A stretch of DNA of 64,000 bases from PZPK01 sp963974595 (GCA_963974595.1 CAXBDA010000006.1:5504-69503); one strand, 5' to 3'; positions 55,413 through 63,871 are shown, counted from the stretch's first letter. Notes: a model not told the origin generated them from the sequence alone. A program made the numbers and translations.

Positions 55413-56139
55413 AATTAAACATCCTTTTTTGATTAAAAACTTCCATTTTTACAATAGTCAACTACAGAAAATACACTATGATGGTCAAACTATAGCCGGG
55501 TTTTATCTACCACTTAATCAAGCAGCAAATCACGGGATATGACGAGCACTTATTTGCGCCTTTACAATAAGGCCGTACATATCAAATTTCTTACCTGCCA
55601 AATAAGTCAGCTTGCTCTTTTAAAGCTAACATGACAAAACATTAACGGCAGGAAATAGACTGACAAAGTGGGGTAAGCGCTTTGACTGTATTCCAGCAAT
55701 TAAAAATAGCTACACCCTGAGCCTTGCTTGCTTAGCAACACAATTAAATTAAGAAATAGCTATATATTATGAGTATTCTTATGAGAGGGGTTTTGCGTAG
55801 GTCCATTACGCGCGGTTAACCATCCTTAAGTTAGCTCCTGCTAAAACTCTATCCTTGCTTACACTTTGTATCTTTTTTATAACACAATTTGAAGTTCGTC
55901 ATTGTAGTGGCAAGCATTCTAATATTATAAAAAGCATCTGTCAGTAGGACAGTAATAATAATTTTAAAAAATCTCGGCTAAAATACATTCTTGTCGCTTT
56001 CAGACATAAAGATAGAAACTGATTATGTGTATACTCACCATGCAATACATTTCAAAATCACGCCTGATAATTACTCGAAAGATACTCTACAATAGAATCA
56101 AAACAAGCCCAATCATTAAGACCGAGCCTTTCTACAATT
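55413..56139. other. 727-bp divergent control region of the Tad locus
   Basis: No coding sequence is supported between flp (minus) and the tadD-like gene (plus). It contains an inverted repeat GCGTA-N7-TACGC (55795-55811) and a shorter one TTGCT-N5-AGCAA near 55725-55740. A possible -10 TACAAT (56088-56093) lies before the plus-strand gene. I found no clear sigma-54 site. The length suggests several regulator sites or an unrecognised RNA. Confidence 0.5.
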
Positions 56140-56625
56140 ATGAGTAATATATTAGCGAAACAATATCTGATTATTTTATTTGTGTTTATTTTAACAGCCT
56201 GCACTACCGTTAAAACTGAAACCGATGCACAAAAAAGCATGGCACTATTTACAAAGGCCCAACAAGCTTATCAAGAAGGCATGCTTGAAGAAGCGGAAGC
56301 TAATTTTATTAAAATCACCAAATTAAACCCTGAGTTTTATGAGGCATGGTTTCGGCTAGGCAATATTTATGTGCGTACTGGCCAATTGAAAGCGGCAGAG
56401 CGTATGTTCGAAAAAAGCGCAAATATTAGCCCAGAAAAATATAGAGCATGGAATAACCTGGCAATCACCTATATAAAACAGGCGGTGGCGGTGCTAAAAG
56501 AAGGCAAAGAATATATGAAGTCAGGGAGTGAAGAAGAAATGCTGGCGAATGAAATGACGCTCCGCCTAATTGATGCGATCACCAAACCCTATCAAGAAAC
56601 TCAGCAGAGTGATAATTTCCATTAA
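56140..56625 (+). CDS. TPR lipoprotein (TadD-like)
   Basis: A 161-residue lipoprotein: lipobox LTAC (near residue 20) after a short signal, then about three TPR repeats (FTKAQQAYQEGMLEEAEANF, then EFYEAWFRLGNIYVRTGQLK, then EKYRAWNNLAITYIKQ). TadD proteins are TPR lipoproteins that pilot the Tad secretin. Divergent position next to the flp operon supports that role. It is shorter than typical TadD (about 220-250 residues). Confidence 0.78.
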   Translation: MSNILAKQYLIILFVFILTACTTVKTETDAQKSMALFTKAQQAYQEGMLEEAEANFIKITKLNPEFYEAWFRLGNIYVRTGQLKAAERMFEKSANISPEKYRAWNNLAITYIKQAVAVLKEGKEYMKSGSEEEMLANEMTLRLIDAITKPYQETQQSDNFH

Positions 56626-56793
56626 ATCCTTACGTTATCGCCCTCAGTACCACGCATTCCCTTTATGACATCAGTCATTCCAACTGGTAAACATAACAAC
56701 TAAAATCATATAGAGCACGCCAGAAAACTAATTCGCCGCTAGAGCAACTAGCCCGAAGGCTCATATGTATTAGATTTAATTTTGTTAGTAGCG

Positions 56794-58692
56794 CTATTGT
56801 TTGATAAAACGCCCCGCTCTTATTCCGTTTGCAACGGCGAGTAATTCACTTGCTTCATGTACCAAAACAGCTACAGCGATGGTAATAAAGCCGCCAACCC
56901 CTGCCGGGATTAAAATAGCCAAAACTATAATTGAAAATATTATATTTTGCTTACTAACATATCGTGCCTTTTGACCAATCTGCATGGCTTCTTCTATTTT
57001 GCTGAGGTCATCTGCCATCAAGGCAATATCTGCTGCTTCAATAGCCGCATCGCTACCAGCGGCACCCATTGCCATTCCACAGGTTGCCGTGGCTAGGGCA
57101 GGTGCATCATTAACACCGTCACCCACCATCAATGTAGGGCCATCTTCCATTAACGCTTGTATGGCCACTACTTTATCTTCGGGTTTTAGTTCGGCACGAA
57201 CATCATCAATACCTAACTCCTTGGCAATGCGTTGTGCAGTTCGCTGATTATCTCCGGTTAACATAACGGTACGTATTCCCAGAACATGTAGGCGTTGTAT
57301 AACTTCAATGGCATTTTCACGAATCGTATCTTGAATAGCAATAATGCCGATAATCATCTGCACATTCCCCAAACACACCACTGTTTTACCTTCAGACTGG
57401 AGTTTATTGATTATTTCTTCGTGCTCTGCTAGTTCTATTCCCATATCTGAAAATAATTTCGGGTTTCCCAGATACCATGTATCTGCATTAATAGTTCCTT
57501 TCACGCCAGAACCAAATATTGCACCCGTATTATCAGTGCTAGCTATGTCTATTTGTTTTTGTTTAGCGTACCTGACAATCGCTTGTGCTAGCGGATGGCT
57601 GGAGTATTGTTCCAATCCCGATGCATAACTGATTACATTATTATCACTATCTTGCAAGGCAATGACATCCGTTACATTTGGCTTACCGTGAGTTAACGTC
57701 CCCGTTTTATCCATGGCAATGGTTTTTATTGTGCCAAGGTGTTCAAGGTGGGCTCCGCCTTTAATTAAAATACCCCGCTTAGCCGAGCCACTGATGCCGG
57801 ACGCCATCGCGATAGGCAAGGAAATGACCAAAGCACAGGGCGCGGCTGCTACCAGAAGAATAACCGCCTTCTCAATCCAATAGGCGGCATCTAGCGGAAT
57901 AAAAAGTGGGGCGAGAACCATCATAATACTTATCAGTAAAATAACTGGACTATAACGACGACCAAAACGCTCCATCCATGCCTGCGCGCGCCCCTTTTGT
58001 TCCTGTGCATTCTCAACAAGATTAATAATTCGAGACAGCGTGTTGTCTGCAAACGTGCTGGTTGCTCTCACGGTTAGAGTAGCCTGTCCATTGATAGTTG
58101 CAGGAAACACCTTATCCCCTGGCTTTTTATTGACAGGAATTGATTCACCTGTAACGAGTGATTCATCTAGGCTCGTTTCTCCTTTTAGAATAAGGCCATC
58201 TGTAGGAACAGATTCACCTGGCAAAACAATAAATTCGTCATTCAGTTTTATTTCTTCAGCAGGAATAACCTGCTCTTTTCCATCACGATTCACTCGCGCC
58301 TGTTTCGGTGCAAGATCCAGAAGTGAGCGAATGGCGTTTCGCGTTTTGCTGAACGTGTATTCTTCAACACCTTCGGCAATACCAAAAAGAATAACCAGTG
58401 CTGCAGCTTCGTCCCACATACCAAGGTACATTGCACCAATAGTGGCCCCTATCATCAATATCGGGATGCCAATTACATGTTCATGGATGACTTCTTCTAT
58501 CCCCTCTTTTGCCCAGAGATAACCGCCATAAATAATCGAAATGAGATAAACCCATATTGAAGTATCATTACCAATGACTTCTATATACTCAAGAATAAAA
58601 GCTAGTAGTGCGAAGCTGCCTGCAATCAGAGGATTACGTAATGGTGGGTAGTTAACCCATGAGGTTGTGGGTGATTTATTTATTCCAGACAT
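56794..58692 (-). CDS. P1B-type heavy-metal-transporting ATPase (APC type)
   Basis: A 632-residue P-type ATPase from the ATG at 58692, which has an AGGAGG ribosome binding site; the longer frame to 58767 lacks one. Motifs are TGES (actuator), DKTGTLTHGKP (phosphorylation Asp), GDGVNDAPAL (hinge), and a transmembrane metal site of APCALVIS instead of CPC or SPC. There is no N-terminal cysteine-rich metal-binding domain; the protein begins close to the first helices. The C-terminal helix has HEASELLAVANG. The metal is uncertain: the family covers Zn, Cd, Co and Cu, and the APC site does not decide. Confidence 0.88.
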   Translation of the reverse strand: MSGINKSPTTSWVNYPPLRNPLIAGSFALLAFILEYIEVIGNDTSIWVYLISIIYGGYLWAKEGIEEVIHEHVIGIPILMIGATIGAMYLGMWDEAAALVILFGIAEGVEEYTFSKTRNAIRSLLDLAPKQARVNRDGKEQVIPAEEIKLNDEFIVLPGESVPTDGLILKGETSLDESLVTGESIPVNKKPGDKVFPATINGQATLTVRATSTFADNTLSRIINLVENAQEQKGRAQAWMERFGRRYSPVILLISIMMVLAPLFIPLDAAYWIEKAVILLVAAAPCALVISLPIAMASGISGSAKRGILIKGGAHLEHLGTIKTIAMDKTGTLTHGKPNVTDVIALQDSDNNVISYASGLEQYSSHPLAQAIVRYAKQKQIDIASTDNTGAIFGSGVKGTINADTWYLGNPKLFSDMGIELAEHEEIINKLQSEGKTVVCLGNVQMIIGIIAIQDTIRENAIEVIQRLHVLGIRTVMLTGDNQRTAQRIAKELGIDDVRAELKPEDKVVAIQALMEDGPTLMVGDGVNDAPALATATCGMAMGAAGSDAAIEAADIALMADDLSKIEEAMQIGQKARYVSKQNIIFSIIVLAILIPAGVGGFITIAVAVLVHEASELLAVANGIRAGRFIKQ

Positions 58693-58773
58693 TATTTTCC
58701 TCCTGACTAATCTAACAACGCCCTTTGCGGGATGAGTTTGCTGGGAATTGTTGTACGGCCTTTGCACAAAATG

Positions 58774-58792
58774 GATACTATTTTGATACTAT
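58774..58792. repeat. Two GATACTAT direct repeats, 11-bp phasing
   Basis: GATACTAT is found at 58774-58781 and 58785-58792, one helical turn apart, 82 bp upstream of the P1B ATPase start. Such phased repeats can bind a regulator on one DNA face. The rest of the 58693-59180 gap holds a possible hairpin near 58855-58880 and the csp terminator-like stem at 59109-59125, but no gene I can support. Confidence 0.45.
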
Positions 58793-59108
58793 AATCTATG
58801 CAACTATTTTTACAGTTAACATCCGGCTCACCGAGTAAATTTTTGAGGGCGGGTTTTGTGCTTTTTTTGCGCAAAAGGTGGCTGTGAATATTTGTCCTAT
58901 TGAGCCATATATCGGCAATGTAACGTCGGACCTTACGCACAGGTCAGGTCAGACCAATGTGTCCATTTTATGCTAAAAAACCAACAGATGCTTGATGAGA
59001 AACGATTGCTAGGAGGTTAGTCACGCAACCAATGAGCTGGACGTTTAACTGGGGGCTCAGGCTGATTACCTGATAAGTAGATGACTTAACAGGTCATGTT
59101 AAAATCGA

Positions 59109-59125
59109 CCACTTACGAGAAGTGG
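59109..59125 (-). terminator. Possible terminator after the cold-shock gene
   Basis: CCACTT and AAGTGG (59109-59114 and 59120-59125) form a stem, extendable to 8 bp with one wobble on the minus strand, followed by GATTTT. It lies 56 bp past the csp stop. The T-run is weak. Confidence 0.4.
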
Positions 59126-59180
59126 CCGACTGGACTTCTATTTTCTATTGACAGCCCGAATGACTCATATGACTTACAAA

Positions 59181-59387
59181 TTAAATAGCAACAACTTTAT
59201 TTGCACATGGGCCTTTTTGACCTTGACCAACTTCGTATTCAACTGCTTGGCCATCATTCAAGGTTGCATACTGACCGCCTGCTTGAATTTCCGAATGATG
59301 AACAAAAAGATCCTTACTGCCATCTTCAGGGGTAATGAAGCCGAAGCCTTTGTCGGCGTTGAACCACTTAACTATACCTTTACTCAT
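59181..59387 (-). CDS. CspA-family cold-shock protein
   Basis: A 68-residue single-domain cold-shock protein with RNP1 KGFGFITP and RNP2 DLFVHHS motifs. These are small single-strand nucleic acid chaperones. The family has several paralogues per genome, so the individual gene name is not clear. About 200 bp lie between it and the transposase remnant, enough for the long 5' leader usual for cspA-type genes, though no element is clear there. Confidence 0.95.
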   Translation of the reverse strand: MSKGIVKWFNADKGFGFITPEDGSKDLFVHHSEIQAGGQYATLNDGQAVEYEVGQGQKGPCANKVVAI

Positions 59388-59587
59388 TTTCTTTACTCAT
59401 GATTGTTGGTGAAATCTAGAAAATTATATCCGAATTCACCAGTTCGAATATAAAGCGGAAAAAATCGATAAAAACACCGTTCAGCATGGGCATGAACTAA
59501 TGAGCCGGAAATCTTCTGTAGGAAGGTCACCATTCTTAGCGATTAATTATTGCTATTAGATGATAATTACTAGTGAATGGCAAGGGC

Positions 59588-60248
59588 TTAACCGCAAGGT
59601 TTAGTCTGAAGAAAGCAACTAGCACCAAGAGCAGGCCCTACAAGTGAGTGTTCAATAGTCATTCTGAGAATATGCTTGGTCGCAAACCATGCATCGGCTA
59701 AAAAGTAACCGGCGTTGATGCCGCCACGTATAGCTCGCGCTATCATGTCACATACCATTTCTGGCTTGGTTTGTTGTTTTGATTTCTTGTAGCGTTTTGC
59801 TGCAACACTATGGTGGTCATTAAATTTATAGTCTAACGCTTGCTGCTTAACCTCACTGATGAATATTTCATTATCAATGGGAACAAATTGTTCATCATTA
59901 GCGACACCGAGCGTCACTATTTGCTGCCCCATCACGCAACGAGCAGTTAAGTGGTCAAAATGACTGGAAACACCTGGCATCTTTTTTTGCCGCTGAAAAA
60001 CTTAACAAAGCATCCTTTGAAAACATGGCAACAGAGTCTACTTTTAGCCAAACCCAAAGCATTAATAGATAAACAGCATCACTGGCTGGTATACCTGAGC
60101 GCTTAGAAAACTTAGTTTGGCGTAATATCGTATTAAAACGCAGACTCTTCCATGTTGAGCTAAATGTATTATCAATTTTAAGGTTTGTTTGGCTAAGCAA
60201 GTCAGCGGTTAATGTTGGCAAGTTCAAGGGCTTTGTGGCAGAATTCAT
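59588..60248 (-). pseudogene. Remnant of a DDE transposase with an internal deletion
   Basis: Two overlapping frames make up what was one transposase. The N-terminal part (60248 to 59955) has LPTLTADLLSQTNLKIDNTF, then SKRSGIPASDAVYLLML; the second part (59980 to 59588) starts at MPGVSSHFDHLTARCVMGQ and has the LADAWFATK catalytic region. The central stretch of the parent is missing, so the two pieces are joined out of frame at a seven-base A/T run (59982-59988). The C-terminus is also cut short after a few unrelated residues. IS4-like family is my best guess. The element is non-functional. Confidence 0.8.
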
Positions 60249-60332
60249 TTGATGTCTCTTGTTGTTTTTTACTTTGTCTAGTTAACAAGTATTTTACCAC
60301 AATGAGGCATCAACCTCTTTTAAATCATCAAG

Positions 60333-60572
60333 TTACTTTGGTTTTATTGTCTTTTTTGAACTCCGAAACTTGAGTTCATTAATATCCATTAACTCGGCGG
60401 CAATAGCCAAATCACTACTATGCAGGTCTTTATAGTCTTCTAGGCGTTGCACATGGCTGTCATAATCCTTTGCTGACATCAGGTTTAATGCTTCGGTGGT
60501 CTCGCGGTATGGAGATGGCAGCCTGTTGCTAATATTTAGACCTTCTGAGCCGTCTTCGTTAAATTCAACCAC
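60333..60572 (-). CDS. Unrecognised 79-residue protein, possibly a remnant
   Basis: A 79-residue frame opened by a GTG, with a TAA three codons further upstream. It reads as an acidic, helical peptide (YRETTEALNLMSAKDYDSHV) I cannot place. It may be the tail of a gene cut when the neighbouring IS110 element inserted. No ribosome binding site is clear. Expression is doubtful. Confidence 0.3.
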   Translation of the reverse strand: MVEFNEDGSEGLNISNRLPSPYRETTEALNLMSAKDYDSHVQRLEDYKDLHSSDLAIAAELMDINELKFRSSKKTIKPK

Positions 60573-60596
60573 AAAATGTTACTCTGATAATCATAA

Positions 60597-60668
60597 GTCG
60601 ACGCCTCCCACTCCGAGGCATCCAGAGCTAAACTCAATTGGGCTTACACTCAAATTAGGAGGCGCGAC
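60597..60668 (+). promoter_or_regulatory. Structured leader that buries the IS110 transposase ribosome binding site
   Basis: GTCG-A-CGCCTCC (60597-60608, one bulged A) pairs with GGAGGCG-CGAC (60658-60668): eleven base pairs around a 49-nt loop. The Shine-Dalgarno AGGAGG (60657-60662) lies in the 3' arm, 8 bp before the ATG at 60671. The 5' arm can also form a local hairpin GCCTC (60603-60607) with GAGGC (60615-60619), which would free the ribosome binding site. This is either translation control or part of the element's guide RNA. Confidence 0.6.
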
Positions 60669-60670
60669 CT

Positions 60671-61684
60671 ATGCAACTTTACTGCGGAATAGATCTTCAC
60701 AGCAACAACTCTGTTATTTCTTTAATTGATAAAGAAGACAAAGTGATAAAAGAGAACCGGCTAGCAAATGATTTTGACCTCATTGAAAAATACCTAGCTC
60801 CCTTTCAGGATAATATTGAAGGCATAGTCGTTGAATCTACCTATAACTGGTACTGGCTTGTAGATGGGTTGGTTGATAAGGGGTACCCGGTTCATTTAGC
60901 GAATACACTTGCTATTCAGCAATACAATGGCATAAAACATACTAACGATGAAACTGATGCGCGTTTTCTAGCTCATTTATTACGGCTTGATATTCTACCG
61001 ACTGGATTCATTTATCCCAAAGTCATGAGGTATGTTCGAGATGTACTTCGCCGACGCTTGTTAATGGTAAAACAGAGTGTCGCCCAACTGTTAAGCTTAC
61101 AAAGCCTGATCAGTCGTCATACAGGAAAACAATTAACCAGCCAGAAGGTTAAGCAACTCACTGTTGAAGACCTATCAAATTATTTTCACGATATATCTGC
61201 ATTATTCTCTGCCAGGCAATCTCTTCAGCTTTGGCAGCAACTACAACAACAAATTTCAGACATAGAAATATTCGTATTATCAAAATGCACAAAAGAAGAT
61301 TTTTCTATAATAACCAGTACACCAGGTATCGGGAAGATATTGGGTATGACCATATTAATGGAAACAGGGCCAATCGAGCGCTTTCCACAAGTAGGAAACT
61401 ACTCTTCTTACGCCCGATGTGTTCCGTCATCAAAGATTAGTAACGGTAAGGTGAAAGGGCATGGAAATACAAAAAATGGCAATCGATATTTATCCATGGC
61501 TTTTGTAGAGGCAGCTCATTATGCAACGATTTGGAACCCGACAATCAAAAAGTATTATCAGAAAAAATGTAGTAAAACACCCGTAATGGTCGCTAAAAAA
61601 GCCGTTGCAAACAAATTAACCCGCGCATGCTATCACATGCTAAAAGAGAATAAGCCATTTGATATAAAGCGTGCGTTCGGGTAA
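60671..61684 (+). CDS. IS110-family transposase
   Basis: A 337-residue IS110-family transposase. The N-terminal RuvC-like DEDD domain starts CGIDLHSNNSVISLID and continues with VVESTYNWYWLVDGL and DETDARFLAHLLR; the C-terminal Tnp20 domain has STPGIGKILGMTILMETGPI and GHGNTKNGNRYLSMAFVEAA with the Ser active site region. The frame is complete, so the element may be active. IS110 elements lack classical terminal repeats and use a bridge/seek RNA from a flank. Element boundaries cannot be fixed here. Confidence 0.92.
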   Translation: MQLYCGIDLHSNNSVISLIDKEDKVIKENRLANDFDLIEKYLAPFQDNIEGIVVESTYNWYWLVDGLVDKGYPVHLANTLAIQQYNGIKHTNDETDARFLAHLLRLDILPTGFIYPKVMRYVRDVLRRRLLMVKQSVAQLLSLQSLISRHTGKQLTSQKVKQLTVEDLSNYFHDISALFSARQSLQLWQQLQQQISDIEIFVLSKCTKEDFSIITSTPGIGKILGMTILMETGPIERFPQVGNYSSYARCVPSSKISNGKVKGHGNTKNGNRYLSMAFVEAAHYATIWNPTIKKYYQKKCSKTPVMVAKKAVANKLTRACYHMLKENKPFDIKRAFG

Positions 61685-62102
61685 CGCGAACATCGAGCGA
61701 TGAGATCGATTGGGGTCTGGCATCAAGCCTTATCACACACTGAATAGATGTATTGGGGTACCGATTATTTGTACCGATTATTTTATGGGGTAGTAATCTA
61801 CCAAGGGCGCTAGTAAAACTGCCTAATGGCAACGCTAAATGCCTTAATCCTGATGGGTGACTGAAGCACTTCCTTAAGGAAGTAGCACAAAAAAACAAAA
61901 TCCGGGTGCAAACTGCTATAGGCCAAACAAGAAAAAACGATTAAGTGAAAACACTCGGAACTTCATCGTCCTGTTGACAGCTTACGACTTATGGGTGAAC
62001 CCAATTATTCACTGAATAGGCACCCAAAAAATTGAAAGAGAAAGCAGAAAAGAAGGATAAAAGTTGATATGCTTAATACTAATATAAGCGAGGTAAAACA
62101 GT
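61685..62102. other. IS110 downstream flank; possible element end and RNA structures
   Basis: No gene is supported in this 418-bp gap. It holds a perfect tandem 13-bp repeat, GTACCGATTATTT at 61758-61770 and 61771-61783, and a perfect 16-bp palindrome ACTTCCTTAAGGAAGT (61868-61883). A small inverted repeat (GCTTA / TAAGC at 62071-62089) sits before the antitoxin gene and may be its operator. The right end of the IS110 element should lie somewhere here. Confidence 0.5.
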
Positions 62103-62297
62103 ATGCAAGCTCAGACACCCAAGCAAGAAGTACAAACGATACTTCAGGATATGCCGGATGACTGCTCAGTCGAAGATATCCAGTATCATCTTTATGTTAT
62201 TAACAAAGTTCGCCGAAGTAAAGAGCGGCTTGATATCGAAGGTGGTGTTAGTCAGGAAGAGGCCGAAAAGCGGTTGAGCAAATGGATTATAAAATAA
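62103..62297 (+). CDS. Antitoxin of a ParE-type toxin-antitoxin pair
   Basis: A 64-residue acidic and helical protein (SVEDIQYHLYVINKVRRSKERLDIEGG, then EAEKRLSKWI) of the type often found in front of RelE/ParE toxins. It overlaps the toxin gene by 16 bp, the normal coupling of TA operons. A GAGGT ribosome binding site precedes the ATG, and the inverted repeat 62071-62089 may be the autoregulatory operator. The exact antitoxin family is uncertain. Confidence 0.75.
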   Translation: MQAQTPKQEVQTILQDMPDDCSVEDIQYHLYVINKVRRSKERLDIEGGVSQEEAEKRLSKWIIK

Positions 62298-62581
62298 CAT
62301 GGTCACCTGAAGCACTGGATGACATTGACGATATTGCCGACTTCCATGCGAAGAAAGATCCCCTTTATGCGCAGACCGTTGTCGAAGATCTCATCACTAA
62401 ATCACGAAAATTAGCTTATTACCCTTTGCGGGGACGACATGTTCCTGAGCTGGGAACGCAAGGCTTTCGTGAGATTTTTGTTTATAGCTACCGTCTGATT
62501 TATGAAGTGACAGATCAGGAAGTGTTTATTATTGCCGCCATTCCAGGACTAATGCCTATGAATGTTGAGCGCTTCGCCTAA
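62282..62581 (+). CDS. RelE/ParE-family toxin
   Basis: A 99-residue RelE/ParE-fold toxin: KITWSPEALDDIDDIADFHA, then YYPLRGRHVPELG, GFREIFVYSYRLIYEV and a final VFIIAAI. RelE-type proteins cleave mRNA at the ribosome while ParE-type proteins poison gyrase; the closest look is ParE, but the target is not decided by sequence. Both genes lie among mobile elements, as is usual. Confidence 0.87.
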   Translation: MDYKITWSPEALDDIDDIADFHAKKDPLYAQTVVEDLITKSRKLAYYPLRGRHVPELGTQGFREIFVYSYRLIYEVTDQEVFIIAAIPGLMPMNVERFA

Positions 62582-62610
62582 GGCTTTCTAAGCCCCAAGA
62601 CCAAAATATC

Positions 62611-62634
62611 AAATATAAAGACAAATATAAAGAC
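62611..62634. repeat. Perfect 12-bp tandem repeat after the toxin gene
   Basis: AAATATAAAGAC occurs at 62611-62622 and 62623-62634 without mismatch, 30 bp past the toxin stop. The gap 62582-62844 contains nothing else clear. Confidence 0.75.
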
Positions 62635-62844
62635 ACTCATCTTATAAAAACCACAAAAAATAACTAAAATGAAAACCTAACCTGAGGCTGATATCACTCA
62701 TGCATTCAAAAATTTGACCTTTTTCTTCTATATCAAATTCAGTTTAGTAATTTATTCAGAAACAGTCATCTAAATATCATATTTCTGGCATAGCGCTTTC
62801 TTGGTGTGAACCAAAAAGCTTTCTATGTGATGTGGCGGGGAATT

Positions 62845-63831
62845 TTAAGCAGACAGTAAGTGCCGGCAGGCTCCTATTCCTCTTGCTCGTTTATAGCCCA
62901 TGTTGGAGGCAGCCTCTTTGACGTTTTCGGCCTCCCCTACAAACTGATGAAATTGTTTTTCAAACCCCTGAGTTAATGCTGACCATTGTTTCGATGTGAT
63001 GCCAAGTCGTTGGAGAATGGGCGGCAATTTATCTGGTATTGCGCCTCGCTTGTCATCGCGTATTATTCGCCCCGTCCAGTCAACCAAGTTGAGATAGTCT
63101 TCTAAGCTGAAATGCAGCCCTTCGGGAGTATCTTTTCTCGGATTACCTAAAAACGGTGACAATTGCGTTGGTTGAGTTGGTGACTCTAACTTAATGGCTT
63201 TACGAATACGTAATTGAATGGAAGTATGATCTGACGTTTCAGGTGTCGAGGCCATTTTGGCGCGTATCGGATTCAAGTCCACATACGCCATACAGGCTAT
63301 CAGTGCTTTGTCATCAAGCAAGGCTTGTGATTTGAAGCGGCCTTCCCAAAACCGACCGGTACATTGATCTTCCCGGTTGGCTTCACGGGCTATGTATTCA
63401 TTTAAATTCCGCATAAACCAACTCATGTCATGCAAACGTTCTCGCCAAATGCTCACATGTTGATCGAGTAATTGACTTTCAACGTCTGTTAACTGAACGC
63501 CTGCCCGGTATTTTTGAGATATCCAATTGCCGGCGTATAACGTGTGCCAGCGTTCGATTATCTCAGTTTTATCCCAGCTCAGCGCTTGCTCACGTTTAAC
63601 TCGCAATACCAGATGTGTATGATTGGACATGACACTGAATGCACACAATTCAATGGCAAACACACTGACCAGCTTATACAGTCTGTCTTCAACCCATTGG
63701 CGACGATGTTCATAACTTTGGCCGCTATAACTATCTACCCCACACAAAAAGCTCCGTCTTACGCAGCGAGTGACGCAATGATAATAGGGGGTGGCTTCTA
63801 AAGAGACCTGCGTTTTCCTTGCTTTTGCCAT
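62845..63831 (-). CDS. REP-associated tyrosine transposase-like protein (HUH, Y1)
   Basis: A 328-residue protein from the ATG at 63831 (a GTG at 63834 is in frame); AAGGA lies upstream. It has the HUH-nuclease signature: YYHCVTRCVRRSFLCG near the N-terminus, SVMSNHTHLVLRV carrying the metal-binding His pair, and NEYIAREANREDQ with the probable catalytic Tyr. The C-terminal third has the RAYT-like extension. RAYTs mobilise or maintain short palindromic REP sequences; I do not see clear REPs in the window. A LexA-like box lies 25 bp upstream. Confidence 0.87.
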   Translation of the reverse strand: MAKARKTQVSLEATPYYHCVTRCVRRSFLCGVDSYSGQSYEHRRQWVEDRLYKLVSVFAIELCAFSVMSNHTHLVLRVKREQALSWDKTEIIERWHTLYAGNWISQKYRAGVQLTDVESQLLDQHVSIWRERLHDMSWFMRNLNEYIAREANREDQCTGRFWEGRFKSQALLDDKALIACMAYVDLNPIRAKMASTPETSDHTSIQLRIRKAIKLESPTQPTQLSPFLGNPRKDTPEGLHFSLEDYLNLVDWTGRIIRDDKRGAIPDKLPPILQRLGITSKQWSALTQGFEKQFHQFVGEAENVKEAASNMGYKRARGIGACRHLLSA

Positions 63832-63855
63832 CACTTAAATTCCTTTTAAGTAAAA

Positions 63856-63871
63856 CTGGTTATACATACAG
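63856..63871. promoter_or_regulatory. LexA-like SOS box
   Basis: CTGGTTATACATACAG fits CTG-N10-CAG with an AT-rich centre, as LexA sites of gammaproteobacteria do (consensus CTGTATATATATACAG). It lies between the HUH transposase gene (25 bp away) and a divergent partial gene (42 bp away), so it could control both. Confidence 0.5.

Noticed and set aside
55413..56139. Sigma-54 promoter for the pilus genes
   Set aside because: I found TGGC-like words but no pair with the required GG-N10-GC spacing on either strand.
58707..58940. 77-codon minus-strand frame upstream of the P1B ATPase
   Set aside because: Composition looks random, no ribosome binding site, and it overlaps the ATPase promoter region; I cannot support it as a gene.
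59982..59988. Programmed frameshift in the DDE transposase at the A/T run
   Set aside because: Not only the frame but the central protein segment is missing, so a deletion explains it better than recoding.
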